IMG/VR virus record: IMGVR_UViG_3300048079_000081
Location: 1 to 61,789 of that record
Reading direction: 5' to 3' (one strand)
Source of the DNA: a virus
DNA: 61,789 nt
Under the pieces are notes generated by a model. It was not told where the DNA came from and did no database searches. It worked only from the letters and a program-made list of their open reading frames with translations. Both the position numbers and the translations under genes were made by a program. Below, piece after piece: positions 1 to 7,869 of the stretch; position 1 is the first letter of the stretch, and each line of letters begins with the position of its first letter.

Positions 1-126
1 GCGCGCTCGAGGCTGGCCGGACGCCTGACGCCGAGCTCGCGGCCGTCTGCCGGCTGACCGGACTCTCGCTCGCGGACGCGGCCGACGAGGGGGCCCGCCT
101 CCGCGCCACGCGCGCGCCCAGGAGGT
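1..126. repeat. Terminal direct repeat, left copy
   Basis: These 126 bases are identical to 61650-61775. An exact overlap of this size at the two ends of an assembled contig normally means a circular map (circularly permuted or circular genome) rather than a true short terminal repeat. The match stops exactly where a hairpin repeat begins (base 126). Confidence 0.9.
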
Positions 127-152
127 CGCGCTCCGGGAGCGCGAGGAGGTGA
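1..152 (+). CDS. 3' part of origin-spanning small protein
   Basis: This is the C-terminal part of the gene that begins at 61556; joining the two ends gives one uninterrupted 81-residue frame stopping at TGA 150-152. The last residues (RRSRSGSARR) are encoded by a copy of the dispersed hairpin repeat at 126-144, which looks like a C-terminal add-on. No known family was recognised; the rest is acidic and probably helical. The stop is followed within 5 bases by the next start. Confidence 0.7.
   Translation, partial: ALEAGRTPDAELAAVCRLTGLSLADAADEGARLRATRAPRRSRSGSARR
126..144. repeat. Dispersed hairpin repeat, copy 1
   Basis: TCGCGCTC-CGG-GAGCGCGA: perfect 8-bp stem with 3-base loop, at the 3' end of the origin-spanning gene. 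See the finding on the family. Confidence 0.85.
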
Positions 153-156
153 TCCG

Positions 157-576
157 GTGCGGTGGCCGTTCAAGCGCCGGGCTCCCACGGTGGAGCTCGC
201 GCTCCCGGAGCGCGATGAGCTCCAGACCGACCTCGAGACGGCCCGCCTACTGGCGGTTTCCCGGGAGGCGATCCAGTCGAGCGACGAGCGCCTCGAGCGC
301 CTCCGGCCGCTCCTCGACACTGCCCGCCTCGAGCTCCGTGGCGCGCGCTCCACCGGTCTGACGCCAGCGCGGCGGGGCCAGGTGCTTCTCGACCTCGACG
401 CCTGGGCGCAGCGGGTGGACGGCTTCGCGGCACGAGCGGCCGAGGGGTCTCGCGCTCCAGGAGCGCGATCCCTGCGGCGGTTGGCCCTGGCCTATCTGCG
501 GGGGCTCCATGACCTCGACGAGCGGCAGGCGGGCCTCGTGCTCGACGCCTACCTGGCCGAAGGGGAGGGCCGGTAG
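157..576 (+). CDS. Hypothetical helical protein with two hairpin-encoded segments
   Basis: 139 residues, GTG start 5 bases after the previous stop with AGGAGGTGA just upstream. The body is rich in Leu, Arg and Glu and probably alpha-helical. Two dispersed hairpins are read in different frames: VELALPERDEL near residues 11-21, and SRAPGARS near residues 98-105. Function unknown. It overlaps the next gene at 576, so the two are probably co-translated. Confidence 0.7.
   Translation: MRWPFKRRAPTVELALPERDELQTDLETARLLAVSREAIQSSDERLERLRPLLDTARLELRGARSTGLTPARRGQVLLDLDAWAQRVDGFAARAAEGSRAPGARSLRRLALAYLRGLHDLDERQAGLVLDAYLAEGEGR
197..215. repeat. Dispersed hairpin repeat, copy 2
   Basis: TCGCGCTC-CCG-GAGCGCGA near the N-terminus of the 157-576 gene, read there as ALPERD. 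Confidence 0.85.
450..468. repeat. Dispersed hairpin repeat, copy 3
   Basis: TCGCGCTC-CAG-GAGCGCGA inside the 157-576 gene, read as SRAPGARS, a different frame from copy 2. Confidence 0.85.
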
Positions 577-881
577 TGCTGCCGGCACGCGATGGCTTCC
601 TCGGCTGGACGCTCCTGGCCCTCGACGAGGCCGCCAAGGGCGGGCTGAGCGATGCGGAGCTCGCCGAGCTCTCGACCACCCACCGCGCGGCGCTGGCGAT
701 GTGGCACCGCGAAGGGGTTCTGCCTCACGCGGCGGCCCTGGCGCTCGTGATCCTCGCCTGCGGCGGATTGCCCCAGGCGGCGATCCTGGAGGCCGTCTTC
801 CTAACCGGCGCCGGCTATGTGATGGGCCGCGCCGCCTACCCGTGCTCCTGGAGCATGGCCGAGGCCCTCGCCACTTCCTGA
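576..881 (+). CDS. Hypothetical protein, possibly membrane-associated
   Basis: 101 residues from GTG 576, overlapping the preceding stop codon. A hydrophobic stretch around residues 50-65 (AAALALVILACGG) could be one membrane-spanning helix; a second hydrophobic region (AILEAVFLTGAGYVMG) follows. No family recognised. Last gene before the promoter-like sequence at 893-922. Confidence 0.6.
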   Translation: MLPARDGFLGWTLLALDEAAKGGLSDAELAELSTTHRAALAMWHREGVLPHAAALALVILACGGLPQAAILEAVFLTGAGYVMGRAAYPCSWSMAEALATS

Positions 882-892
882 GCGCGAGGGGC

Positions 893-922
893 TTCCCTCC
901 CGCCGTCTGCCGGGTGTAGGAT
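893..922 (+). promoter_or_regulatory. Sigma70-like promoter candidate (TTCCCT-N18-TAGGAT)
   Basis: Boxes at 893-898 and 917-922 separated by 18 bases, the spacing seen at five other sites in this window. The same flank GAGGGGCTTCCC also precedes the box pair at 43731-43760. It lies in the only non-coding gap of this stretch and would drive the genes from 953. Confidence 0.4.
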
Positions 923-924
923 GA

Positions 925-943
925 TCGCGCTCCCGGAGCGCGA
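925..943. repeat. Dispersed hairpin repeat, copy 4
   Basis: TCGCGCTC-CCG-GAGCGCGA, just downstream of the 917-922 box, thus in the predicted 5' leader of the gene at 953. Confidence 0.85.
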
Positions 944-952
944 GGCCCGGCG

Positions 953-1291
953 ATGGCGATGGACCCCTGCCCCATGGAAGACTGCGAGCCCTGCGCCCGC
1001 GCCTCGGGTGGCGTGTGTCTCGTGCACCTCGCGGAGATCAGGCAGGAGTGCGCCATCGCGCTCCAGGAGCGCGATGTGCTCGAGGCCCTGGAGCGCGAGG
1101 TGCTCGCCTGGGCCGACGAACGGCGCCAGGAGCTCGAGGGTGAGCGGTGGTGCGCGGCCTGCGGGCTCCGTTTTGGGCGTCACCTGCGAGACTGCCCGCG
1201 CCCTGGCACCGGGCTTATGGTCTACACGATCGACGACGTGCTCGCGGCGAACGCCAGGCTTCTGGCGGCGCGCGAGGCGAGCAGCGCGTGA
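953..1291 (+). CDS. Hypothetical Cys-rich (zinc-binding-like) protein
   Basis: 112 residues. Cysteines occur as CPMEDCEPC near the N-terminus and CAACGLRF...HLRDC in the C-terminal half, the second resembling a zinc ribbon. A dispersed hairpin encodes IALQERD around residues 35-41. Start at ATG 953; ATG 959 is a possible alternative. Overlaps the next gene by GTGA. Confidence 0.6.
   Translation: MAMDPCPMEDCEPCARASGGVCLVHLAEIRQECAIALQERDVLEALEREVLAWADERRQELEGERWCAACGLRFGRHLRDCPRPGTGLMVYTIDDVLAANARLLAAREASSA
1056..1074. repeat. Dispersed hairpin repeat, copy 5
   Basis: TCGCGCTC-CAG-GAGCGCGA inside the 953-1291 gene, read IALQERD. Confidence 0.85.
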
Positions 1292-2097
1292 TCGGACAAG
1301 CCGGGGAGAGGGGAAGGCCGGGGGGAGGCGGGCACCGCGCTCCTGGAGCGCGGCCCAGCTCGCCGCCCTCCGCGCCTACCCTCGAGCCGAGCCTAGCCTG
1401 GCCGCCCTACGTGCGCCTGGGCCGCGCGGCCGGGGACCTCGCGCTCCAGGAGCGCGACGCTTGGCCCCCGACTGGCACCTGGCACGTGGTCGCCCACCTC
1501 GACGAAGCCGAGGGCGCTGCGCGGCTCGAGGAGGCGCCCGCTCGGGCGCTGCCCGGGGAGGAGTGGCGGGACCGGCTGCTCGCGGAGCTCGCCGTGGCTC
1601 GCGTCTGCGGGGCCCGCCCGCCGGCCGCCGGCGCCGCCGTGGTGCACGCCGCGAGCTCCTGCCGCATCGGGATCAAGACGGCGGCGGCGCCCGTGGCCGA
1701 CCTCGTGCTGCCGGCCGTTGCGCCGCTCGAGGTGGACTTCCTCCTGCTGGCCCGGGTGGCGCTCTCGCAGCCGGAATCGCGCTCCAAGAGCGCGACCGCG
1801 CCCGATCGGGTCCTCTGCGTCGTGACGCTGGTCGGGTGGACGACGCCGCGCGTCTTCCGAGAGCGGTCGATGGTGAGGCAGACGGAAGGGGGCCAGGTCC
1901 GCACCTTCCGGCGCCAGCACCTCTGGCCGGTCGGTTCGTTCCTCGAGCGCCTGCGGTCCGAAGGGGTGGCGCTGCCGCGCTACTCCTCCTGCCTTTCTTG
2001 CCGCGTGCTCCTCTGGCCGGCGCACCTGCTCCTCTGCGGCGCCGCCGGGTGCGCTGCGATCCACGAGGCGCGCGTCGAGGCAGCCCGCCGTGGCTAA
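1288..2097 (+). CDS. Hypothetical protein with zinc-binding-like C-terminus
   Basis: 269 residues from GTG 1288 (GTGA overlap). The N-terminal 60 residues are low-complexity and carry two hairpin copies; a third lies near residue 165 (SRSKSAT). The C-terminal region contains CLSCRVLLWPAHLLLCGAAGC, a cysteine set that could bind zinc. No family recognised. Hairpins appear to punctuate the protein between better-structured segments. Confidence 0.6.
   Translation: MIGQAGERGRPGGGGHRAPGARPSSPPSAPTLEPSLAWPPYVRLGRAAGDLALQERDAWPPTGTWHVVAHLDEAEGAARLEEAPARALPGEEWRDRLLAELAVARVCGARPPAAGAAVVHAASSCRIGIKTAAAPVADLVLPAVAPLEVDFLLLARVALSQPESRSKSATAPDRVLCVVTLVGWTTPRVFRERSMVRQTEGGQVRTFRRQHLWPVGSFLERLRSEGVALPRYSSCLSCRVLLWPAHLLLCGAAGCAAIHEARVEAARRG
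1335..1353. repeat. Dispersed hairpin repeat, copy 6 (compensated outer pair)
   Basis: CCGCGCTC-CTG-GAGCGCGG: the usual outer T-A pair is replaced by C-G on both sides, so pairing is kept. Confidence 0.8.
1439..1457. repeat. Dispersed hairpin repeat, copy 7
   Basis: TCGCGCTC-CAG-GAGCGCGA in the 1288-2097 gene, read LALQERD. Confidence 0.85.
1777..1795. repeat. Dispersed hairpin repeat, copy 8 (loop variant)
   Basis: TCGCGCTC-CAA-GAGCGCGA: stem perfect, loop CAA instead of CNG. Confidence 0.8.
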
Positions 2098-2332
2098 CTG
2101 CAAGGGCTGCGGGGCGCTCATCGTCTGGGCCGAGCTCGCCAACGGGAAGCGTGTGCCGCTCGACCCACGCCCGGCCGTCTACGACGTGACGCTGGCGGGC
2201 GTCGCCCACGAGGCGCTCACGGCGGAGCGCGCGGACCGCCGGCGCTACATGGTGTCGCACTTCGCCACCTGCCCGGAGGCGAACCGGTTTTCAGGAGCCA
2301 GCAAGGGCCGCAAGGCCGAGGAGGGAAGGTGA
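2090..2332 (+). CDS. Small zinc-ribbon-like phage protein
   Basis: 80 residues, GTG 2090. It opens with CKGCGALIVWAELANGKRVP and closes with VSHFATCPEA, the arrangement of a small phage protein family in which an N-terminal CxxC and a distal HxxxC pair probably hold one zinc ion. The exact role is not known to me. Overlaps the gene upstream by 8 bases and the next start by TGATG. Confidence 0.7.
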   Translation: MANCKGCGALIVWAELANGKRVPLDPRPAVYDVTLAGVAHEALTAERADRRRYMVSHFATCPEANRFSGASKGRKAEEGR

Positions 2333-2718
2333 TGGAGGAAGCCAGGGTGGAGTCGCTACCGTGCGCGCTGAGCCCGGAAGAGGTACGCCAGCGTGGCGAG
2401 GCGGTCGCGCGGCTGCTCAAGGAACGCGACGACCTCGACTTCGAGACGAAGCAATACGCCAAGCAACGCCGCGAGGAGCTCGGCGAGCTCGAGCTCGCGA
2501 TTGCGCGCCTGGCAATCCAGATCCGGGAGCGCCAGGAGTACCGGCCGGTCGAGGTGGCGTGCCTCCGCAACCCGAGCGACGCCACGGTGGTGTGGGTCCG
2601 CAAGGACACCGGAGAGGTGGTGCGCCAGCGGCCCATGACCGAGGAGGAGAAGCAGGAGCGCCTTCCCTTCCCGGATGCCCTCGCCCGAGAGGCACTCGAC
2701 GAGGACACGGAGCACTGA
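2332..2718 (+). CDS. Hypothetical coiled-coil protein
   Basis: 128 residues from ATG 2332. Residues about 15-70 form a charged heptad-like helix (LKERDDLDFETKQYAKQRRE), followed by a short domain containing RNPSDATVVWVRKDTGEVV and an acidic tail. The latter resembles small phage proteins with a single beta-rich fold, but no family can be assigned. Last gene of the accessory block before the HNH region. Confidence 0.65.
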   Translation: MEEARVESLPCALSPEEVRQRGEAVARLLKERDDLDFETKQYAKQRREELGELELAIARLAIQIRERQEYRPVEVACLRNPSDATVVWVRKDTGEVVRQRPMTEEEKQERLPFPDALAREALDEDTEH

Positions 2719-2760
2719 GCGCGCGGGGCGTTGCCAGCCTAGAGGGCCCGCCTTCAATGA

Positions 2761-3012
2761 AAAGTCAGTAACCACATTACCGACAAAGGCCGAGCCGCTC
2801 GCGCTCGTTATGAAGCGAGCGCCAAGGGACGCTCCAGGCGCGCTCGGTATGAAACGAGTGCCAGGCGCAGTGCCTCACGTGCTCGTTACCGAGTGAGTGC
2901 CGTTGGCCGCGCCGCAATCACTCGAAAAAACACGAGTGCCAATGGTCGCGCCGCGAGAGTTCGGTATGCCGTTAGCGCCAAGGGCCGCGCAGCCATCACT
3001 CGCAAAAGTCAG
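2761..3012 (+). repeat. Tandem 39-bp (13-residue) repeats encoding the basic N-terminus of the HNH protein
   Basis: In the frame of the HNH gene, about six units of the form SAKGRAARxRYxx follow one another (SAKGRSRRARYET, SARRSASRARYRV, SAVGRAAITRKNT, SANGRAARVRYAV, SAKGRAAITRK). The first two to three units lie upstream of the first usable start codon (GTG 2893) although the frame stays open back to 2761. Confidence 0.75.
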
Positions 3013-3270
3013 AAACGCCGCGCCAGAAAGCTCAACGCCATAACCGAGCCCGATGCCGTTCCGCCGTTCCTTGGCCGTTGTTACCTTTGCGGCAAAATGA
3101 TTGAGCGCCCAGGAGCGCACCTCGACCACCTCGTCCCACTCTCCAGAGGCGGCTCGCACATTCGAGACAACCTCGGTTGGGCCTGCGTGCGGTGCAATCT
3201 CCAAAAAGGAACCCGTTCGGTGGAGGAGTTTATAGCCGTGCTCGCCAGCCTGGTTGCCATCTTGGATTGA
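2893..3270 (+). CDS. HNH endonuclease with basic repeat N-terminus
   Basis: 125 residues from GTG 2893. The C-terminal half has the HNH signature: CYLCG, then HLDHLVPLSRGG, then DNLGWACVRCNLQKG, i.e. two CxxC pairs for structural zinc around the catalytic DH. HNH enzymes next to terminase genes either act as homing nucleases or assist terminase cleavage in HK97-like phages; both fit this site directly before the small terminase. The repeat-coded frame continues upstream to 2761 without a start codon, while ATG 2757 is out of frame by one base at an AAAA run, so the true N-terminus may be about 45 residues longer. A+T content is visibly higher than in neighbours, suggesting transfer. Confidence 0.85.
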   Translation: MSAVGRAAITRKNTSANGRAARVRYAVSAKGRAAITRKSQKRRARKLNAITEPDAVPPFLGRCYLCGKMIERPGAHLDHLVPLSRGGSHIRDNLGWACVRCNLQKGTRSVEEFIAVLASLVAILD

Positions 3271-3283
3271 GTGGGTCTATGGT
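3254..3283 (+). promoter_or_regulatory. Sigma70-like promoter candidate for the terminase/head block
   Basis: TTGCCA (3254-3259), 18-base spacer, TATGGT (3278-3283). Six bases later comes GTG 3290 of the small terminase, so a transcript from this site would have almost no leader. It overlaps the end of the HNH gene. Confidence 0.5.
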
Positions 3284-3289
3284 CTGGCC

Positions 3290-3778
3290 GTGGGTGACCA
3301 ATCGGCCACGCCTGGCAGCCGCGACCGCGCCGCCCGGATCAAGCCGCCCAAGGGCTCGAAGGGCGGGAAGCCTCGGGTCGAGCTCTCGGCGGACGAGATC
3401 GAGAAGTTCATCGCGATCGGCCACACGTTCGCTGATGCAGCCGAATACTTCGAGGTCGCTCCCAAGACCCTCTACAACGAGCGGAAGCGCCGGCCCGAGC
3501 TCGACGCGGCCGCCAAGCGCGGCCTGATTCGCAGGAAGGAGCGGATCTGGGCGTGCCTTTGGAGTCAGGCGCGGGCCGGCAACGTCACCGCGGCGATCTA
3601 CCTCGACAAGAAATGGGGCGGCGGGCTTCCCCCCGAGCGCCTCGAGCACACGGGCGCAGACGGCGGGCCGCTCCAGATCCAGCTCGGCCGGGCCAAGGTC
3701 GAGGAGCGCCTGCGCAAGCTGCAAGAGCTCGCGCGGCGCAAGGCGGATCGCGTTCCAGGAACGCGAGGGGCGAAGTAG
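3290..3778 (+). CDS. terS: Terminase small subunit
   Basis: 162 residues from GTG 3290. Residues about 35-75 contain a helix-turn-helix (FADAAEYFEVAPKTLYNERK), typical of TerS DNA-recognition domains, followed by a helical oligomerisation part and RAGNVTAAIYLDKKWGG, a segment common in phage TerS proteins. It should recognise the packaging site and hand DNA to the large subunit at 8271. The last residues (ADRVPGTRGAK) are encoded by a compensated hairpin copy at 3748-3766. Unusually, about 4.5 kb of virion-type genes separate it from the large subunit. Confidence 0.8.
   Translation: MGDQSATPGSRDRAARIKPPKGSKGGKPRVELSADEIEKFIAIGHTFADAAEYFEVAPKTLYNERKRRPELDAAAKRGLIRRKERIWACLWSQARAGNVTAAIYLDKKWGGGLPPERLEHTGADGGPLQIQLGRAKVEERLRKLQELARRKADRVPGTRGAK
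3748..3766. repeat. Dispersed hairpin repeat, copy 9 (compensated inner pair)
   Basis: TCGCGTTC-CAG-GAACGCGA: the inner C-G pair is changed to T-A on both arms. Located at the 3' end of the small terminase gene. Confidence 0.85.
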
Positions 3779-3784
3779 ACCGCC

Positions 3785-4210
3785 GTGCCGAACGTCTACA
3801 ACCGCGGCAAGGCGAGGATCGGAGGGGCGCTGGACCTCGCCACGGGCGCGCTCCGGCTCCTGCTCCTGCGCACGACCTACACGTTCGACCCTGACCAGGA
3901 CTTCGTGTCGGCGCTCGTGGCGCACGAGCTCACGGTCGGCGGCTACGCACGCCAGAATCTCACGGGCCTGACGCTGGTCGAGGACGACGCCCTCAACCGC
4001 GCCGAGCTCCGCGCGAACGAAGTCGCGTTCCCTAGCCTGACCGCAGGGCAGACGATCGGCGGAGCCGTGCTCTTCGAGAACACGGGCTCGGACGCCACCT
4101 CGAGCCTGCTCGCCTTCTACCCGGCCAACCCACTCGCGACCGCTGGCCTACCTGTAACGGTGCGCTTCTCTGCGGCCTCGCCGGGCGCGGTCCTTCAACT
4201 CAACGACTAG
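3785..4210 (+). CDS. Hypothetical virion-type protein
   Basis: 141 residues from GTG 3785. It contains TYTFDPDQDFVSALVAHELT and a Gly/Thr-rich beta-like C-terminal part, resembling small phage structural proteins often encoded near tail or decoration genes. Placed between the terminase subunits, so expressed with the late genes. Exact role unknown. Confidence 0.65.
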   Translation: MPNVYNRGKARIGGALDLATGALRLLLLRTTYTFDPDQDFVSALVAHELTVGGYARQNLTGLTLVEDDALNRAELRANEVAFPSLTAGQTIGGAVLFENTGSDATSSLLAFYPANPLATAGLPVTVRFSAASPGAVLQLND

Positions 4211-4219
4211 GAGTGGCCG

Positions 4220-4735
4220 ATGCCGAAGCCGGCGACCGTGGTCAACGCCATCGTGGCCTACTGGCAAGCGAACCCTGACGGAGGCACTCAAGCCGGCGTC
4301 CTCGCCGCGATGCAGGCGACCGGGATCTCGAGCGCCAACGCCACGGCGCTGGGTTCCGCCCTCCTCCAGGAGCTCTTCGGCCACGCCGTCCTCAACGGGT
4401 CCGCCTACGCCGACCTGAAAACGCGAATCGGCGTGGTTGGGGTGCTCCGCCTGAGCCGGGCCCTGCGCGCGGCAGCGGCCCTCGGCCCCACGTTCTTTGA
4501 CCTCCTCCGCAAGGCCGACCTCCTTGGCGCGGTGTCTTTGCTCACCACACAGATCGCCGCCTTCGACCAGCGGCTCTCCGATCTCGCCGCCGGCGTCGCG
4601 TCTGCATCCGCCCTGCCCGCGGGCGCCGCGCGCGCCGAGCTCCTCGCCTCTGCGGATGCGATACGCCTCGAGCTCGAGGCCGCCCGCGCGGCGGCGGTCG
4701 CCGAAGCCGCTCGGCTCACGGCTGAGGCGGCATGA
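4220..4735 (+). CDS. Hypothetical Ala-rich helical protein
   Basis: 171 residues. Alanine-rich with long predicted helices; the last 50 residues (ALPAGAARAELLASADAIRL) look like a coiled coil. Start ATG 4220 is 9 bases after the previous stop with AGGAG nearby. Overlaps the next gene by ATGA. Possibly a structural or assembly partner of the following protein. Confidence 0.65.
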   Translation: MPKPATVVNAIVAYWQANPDGGTQAGVLAAMQATGISSANATALGSALLQELFGHAVLNGSAYADLKTRIGVVGVLRLSRALRAAAALGPTFFDLLRKADLLGAVSLLTTQIAAFDQRLSDLAAGVASASALPAGAARAELLASADAIRLELEAARAAAVAEAARLTAEAA

Positions 4736-6411
4736 CGGTCGTCCTCACCCAGGACGAAGGCTCCCGCACTGCCGGCGGCGGCACGATCGCCTCGATCACC
4801 GCCGGCGTCCTCGTCAATACCGCCGATCTGACGACGGCCGCGATCGGCGACATCGTGGAGATTTTCGGCAGCTCCACGCTGGCGAACAACAGCTTCTTCT
4901 CGATTGCGGTGATTGCGGTGAGCGGCGGGCCTGACTCCTACACGCTCACGCCGACGCCCACGAACCAGGGCGCCTCGGGCTCGGCCCGCCGACTCAACCG
5001 GACCAACATCCTCCAGGCGGCGGTGGCGGTGACCAGCTTCGCGACCCTGGGCGCCGGCGCCGGCGCGGTCAACTTCCTCCGTTCGGATGCGGCTGCCTTC
5101 GTGACGAGCGGTGTGCGCCGGGGAGATCGGGTCATCGTCGCCGGTGGCGGCGTGAACCAGGGCGCCTCCTACGTGCTCGAGGTGCTGAGCGAGGATGTGC
5201 TGGCGCTGGTGACGGTGGGCGGAGTCGCCTGGTCCACGGCGGCCGTAACCACCGAAACCGTGGCCGTCCGCTCTGGCCAGCACCGGCTCACGCCGACGGA
5301 CGAGGCGACCCACTCGTGGGCGGCGGCCCTGGCGGCGGCGGTGACGAACGCCGCGCCCGCCGCCGCGATCATCGAACGGACCAGCATCATCGCGCTCACG
5401 ACACCAAACCGGCGCGACCTCGTGCGCGTGCACGGCATCAGCCGCGTGATTGTCGCGCAGACGAGCGCGCTCAACTCGACCGTGTGGGATTCGCTCGACG
5501 AGGTGGTCGAAGCGGCGAAACCGTTTGCGACCGGGACCGGCGTCTTCAACTACGAGATCCAATCCCCCGACCCGACGGCCGGCTTGACGTTGAACCTCGG
5601 CGACGACGTGGGCAGCACCGACCCTCGCGCCTGCGACCGCGGCTCCTACTGGATCGGCTTCTTCTTCCCGAGTGCGGACGGAGATGCGGGCCGCACGGCG
5701 GTCAACCTCTACGGGTCCGTGTTCGACCTCGGGAGTCGCATCGCCTTCTTCGGTCTGGGCGCACAGATCCGGGGGGCGATCGTGCGTCCGCGCCACGACT
5801 GGAGAGAGGGCGTGGAGATCGCGAACCTCATCGTCTACGGCGCCGCGCCGCTCGTGCCCTTCGGCGGGCCGGCGCTTGCGCAGAACATCGTGGTCGGGCG
5901 CTCGACCCAAACCGGCTCCATCATCGCGAACAGCACCATCATTGGGCTATCTCTAAGCGACCAGGCGTTCTCGCCGTTCGTCACGCTTTTCGGCGGCAAC
6001 GTCGATTACCTCGACCCGGTGGAAGACTACGACATCACCGACCTCGCGGATACGACCAGCAACTCGGCGCGGAAGCTCTACACGTTCAACCAATCTTTCA
6101 CCTCCAAGGAGCTCGGCGGACCCATCGTCGCTCTCACCGTCGAAATCTACGAGGTGGACTCAGGCGGCGGGCAGACGCTCGTCTTTGCGGGCACGACCGA
6201 CGCGAACGGTCAAATCAACGCAGGCGCCGGCGTCGCGCTCGTCCGGCAGACGAGCACGAGCAACGTGGTTTCGGAGTTCACCCACCGCCTCGTGCTGCAA
6301 GGCGGAGGCTTCCGCATACATGACGAAGAGATCGAGATGACCTCGCCCCGCCTGGGCAGTTACCCCGTCGCGCACGCGAGCCCGCACTACGAAGGGGACC
6401 TGGACGAATGA
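4732..6411 (+). CDS. Large virion structural protein, probably beta-rich (fibre/appendage-like)
   Basis: 559 residues. Rich in Gly, Thr, Ser, Val and Asn with many short beta-type strings (for example NSTIIGLSLSDQAFSPFVTL); the N-terminus (TVVLTQDEGSRTAGG) and the overall composition are those of fibre or spike proteins. The C-terminal 120 residues carry a beta-sandwich-like segment (VEIYEVDSGGGQTLVFAGTT). Overlaps its neighbours by 4 bases on both sides, so it belongs to a tight unit 4220-7652. Role as an adsorption or decoration protein is inference. Confidence 0.65.
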   Translation: MTVVLTQDEGSRTAGGGTIASITAGVLVNTADLTTAAIGDIVEIFGSSTLANNSFFSIAVIAVSGGPDSYTLTPTPTNQGASGSARRLNRTNILQAAVAVTSFATLGAGAGAVNFLRSDAAAFVTSGVRRGDRVIVAGGGVNQGASYVLEVLSEDVLALVTVGGVAWSTAAVTTETVAVRSGQHRLTPTDEATHSWAAALAAAVTNAAPAAAIIERTSIIALTTPNRRDLVRVHGISRVIVAQTSALNSTVWDSLDEVVEAAKPFATGTGVFNYEIQSPDPTAGLTLNLGDDVGSTDPRACDRGSYWIGFFFPSADGDAGRTAVNLYGSVFDLGSRIAFFGLGAQIRGAIVRPRHDWREGVEIANLIVYGAAPLVPFGGPALAQNIVVGRSTQTGSIIANSTIIGLSLSDQAFSPFVTLFGGNVDYLDPVEDYDITDLADTTSNSARKLYTFNQSFTSKELGGPIVALTVEIYEVDSGGGQTLVFAGTTDANGQINAGAGVALVRQTSTSNVVSEFTHRLVLQGGGFRIHDEEIEMTSPRLGSYPVAHASPHYEGDLDE

Positions 6412-7652
6412 GGTACTCGACCCACGCTTTCCAGGAGAACACCCACCTGCTCGGAGAGTTCCGAGCGGGCGCGGTGCTGGGCGAGATCAGCATCAAACTC
6501 ATTCGGTTGTCCGACGGTGCACAGTTCACGCAAGGCGGCGGGCAGCTCACGAACGACGACTGCACGGAGGTCACGGGCTCCAGCTTCGCCGGCTTCTCGA
6601 CCTACAAGTGGCCGATCAACAACATCGCGACGGGCTCGCGCCCGGCGCCCGGCACGTTCACCGACTATTCGTACATCATGGTGGACTCCGTGACCGGCCG
6701 CACCCACAAGGACAAGCTGCTCGTCGGTGGCTACCCCGACCAGATCGCGATCCAGCGGTTCCTCGGCGCCGTCTTTATCGACACGGTGAGCGGGACGCCT
6801 GGGACCACGTTCCCGACTGGCACGCCCGAGCAGCCTGTCTCGAACCTGGCCGACGCTCTGACCATCAGGTCCACCTTCAACCTCCCGCGCAAGCTCAACC
6901 TGCACGGCACGCTCTCCGGCGTTACGTCGGACCTTTCGCGCTTCGCGATCGAGGGCGACAACCCGGAAAGCGACCGAATCACCTTCGCCGCCGGCGCGAA
7001 CCTGAGCGACGCCAGCTTCCTGCGGATCAACCTGCGCGGCGTTCTGAGCGGGGCCATCGTCGCAACGGAGTGCATCGTCGGCGGCAGCGCGCTCACCGTC
7101 ACGGGTGTGCGCGGCGTGCTCTTGACCTGTCTCCTGCGCGGCACGATCGTCCCGGCGGCTGGGCAGTCGCTGCTCATGCTCCAGGTGGCGAGCGACGAGC
7201 TCTTCGGCACCGTGATCGACTACTCGGGCACCGGTGCTCTCACGAGCGTGGCTGCGGCCGCCACCTTCGGGGAGTGGCTCATTCGCAACATGACCGTGGC
7301 GAACCAGCAGCTCGGGTGGTCGCTCGGCTCGGGGACGCTCCGGCTCGAGGTGAGCAACACCAACGGGCTCGTTTCGCTCACCGGGATTGGCGAAGTGGAC
7401 GATCAGAGCCCGGGCACCTTCACCAGCTTCTCCGATGCGGTGCTCAAGCCTTCGAGTGTCGAGGACGGGCGTGACGGGTCGGTCGGCCGGCGGCGCGTGA
7501 ACAAGACGGTCCCCGCGCAGTGGACGCTTGAAGTCTTCGACGCGGACGACGAGACCGCACTTGCGAGAACGTACAACATGCGAAAGGGCGGTTCGCCCGT
7601 GAGCGACTCGAACCCGGTGACAACCGCCGTGGACGAGTTCGACCCGGTGTAG
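6408..7652 (+). CDS. Virion structural protein, beta-helix-like
   Basis: 414 residues. The middle (about residues 125-290) has repeated short hydrophobic/Gly strings such as FLRINLRGVLSGAIVATE and EWLIRNMTVANQQ, suggestive of a parallel beta-helix as in tailspikes. The N-terminus ISIKLIRLSDGAQFTQGGG resembles beta-rich domains of tail fibres. Overlaps the gene before it by ATGA. No enzyme motif recognised. Confidence 0.6.
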   Translation: MRYSTHAFQENTHLLGEFRAGAVLGEISIKLIRLSDGAQFTQGGGQLTNDDCTEVTGSSFAGFSTYKWPINNIATGSRPAPGTFTDYSYIMVDSVTGRTHKDKLLVGGYPDQIAIQRFLGAVFIDTVSGTPGTTFPTGTPEQPVSNLADALTIRSTFNLPRKLNLHGTLSGVTSDLSRFAIEGDNPESDRITFAAGANLSDASFLRINLRGVLSGAIVATECIVGGSALTVTGVRGVLLTCLLRGTIVPAAGQSLLMLQVASDELFGTVIDYSGTGALTSVAAAATFGEWLIRNMTVANQQLGWSLGSGTLRLEVSNTNGLVSLTGIGEVDDQSPGTFTSFSDAVLKPSSVEDGRDGSVGRRRVNKTVPAQWTLEVFDADDETALARTYNMRKGGSPVSDSNPVTTAVDEFDPV

Positions 7653-7653
7653 C

Positions 7654-7869
7654 ATGGCCCCGCTAGGCGGCGAGTACCTGATGTTCGGCTCGGGCGGCGG
7701 CGTGGCCGAGCTGCTCTCCGTCTCGCCGGCTAGCCTGGTGCTGGCGGCGCCGGTCGCCACGTTGAGCGACGGAACCCAGGTGCCCGGGTGCCTCGAGTTC
7801 ACCGTGACCACCCGGCGCGCCCTCGACTGGAGCACCGTGGCCTACCGCGCTCTGGACTGGCAGCGGTGA
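7654..7869 (+). CDS. Small hypothetical protein ending in RAxxW repeats
   Basis: 71 residues from ATG 7654. A hydrophobic central part (SPASLVLAAPVATL) is followed by two copies of a short motif, RALDWSTVAY and RALDWQR. Two more copies of the motif (RAVEW, RALEW) follow past the stop codon in another frame, up to about 7925. Confidence 0.55.
   Translation: MAPLGGEYLMFGSGGGVAELLSVSPASLVLAAPVATLSDGTQVPGCLEFTVTTRRALDWSTVAYRALDWQR

Noticed and set aside
170-1056. Long open frames on the minus strand opposite the 0-2 kb genes
   Set aside because: High-G+C shadow frames: Arg/Pro/Gly-rich translations without motifs, opposite a set of overlapping plus-strand genes with ribosome sites.
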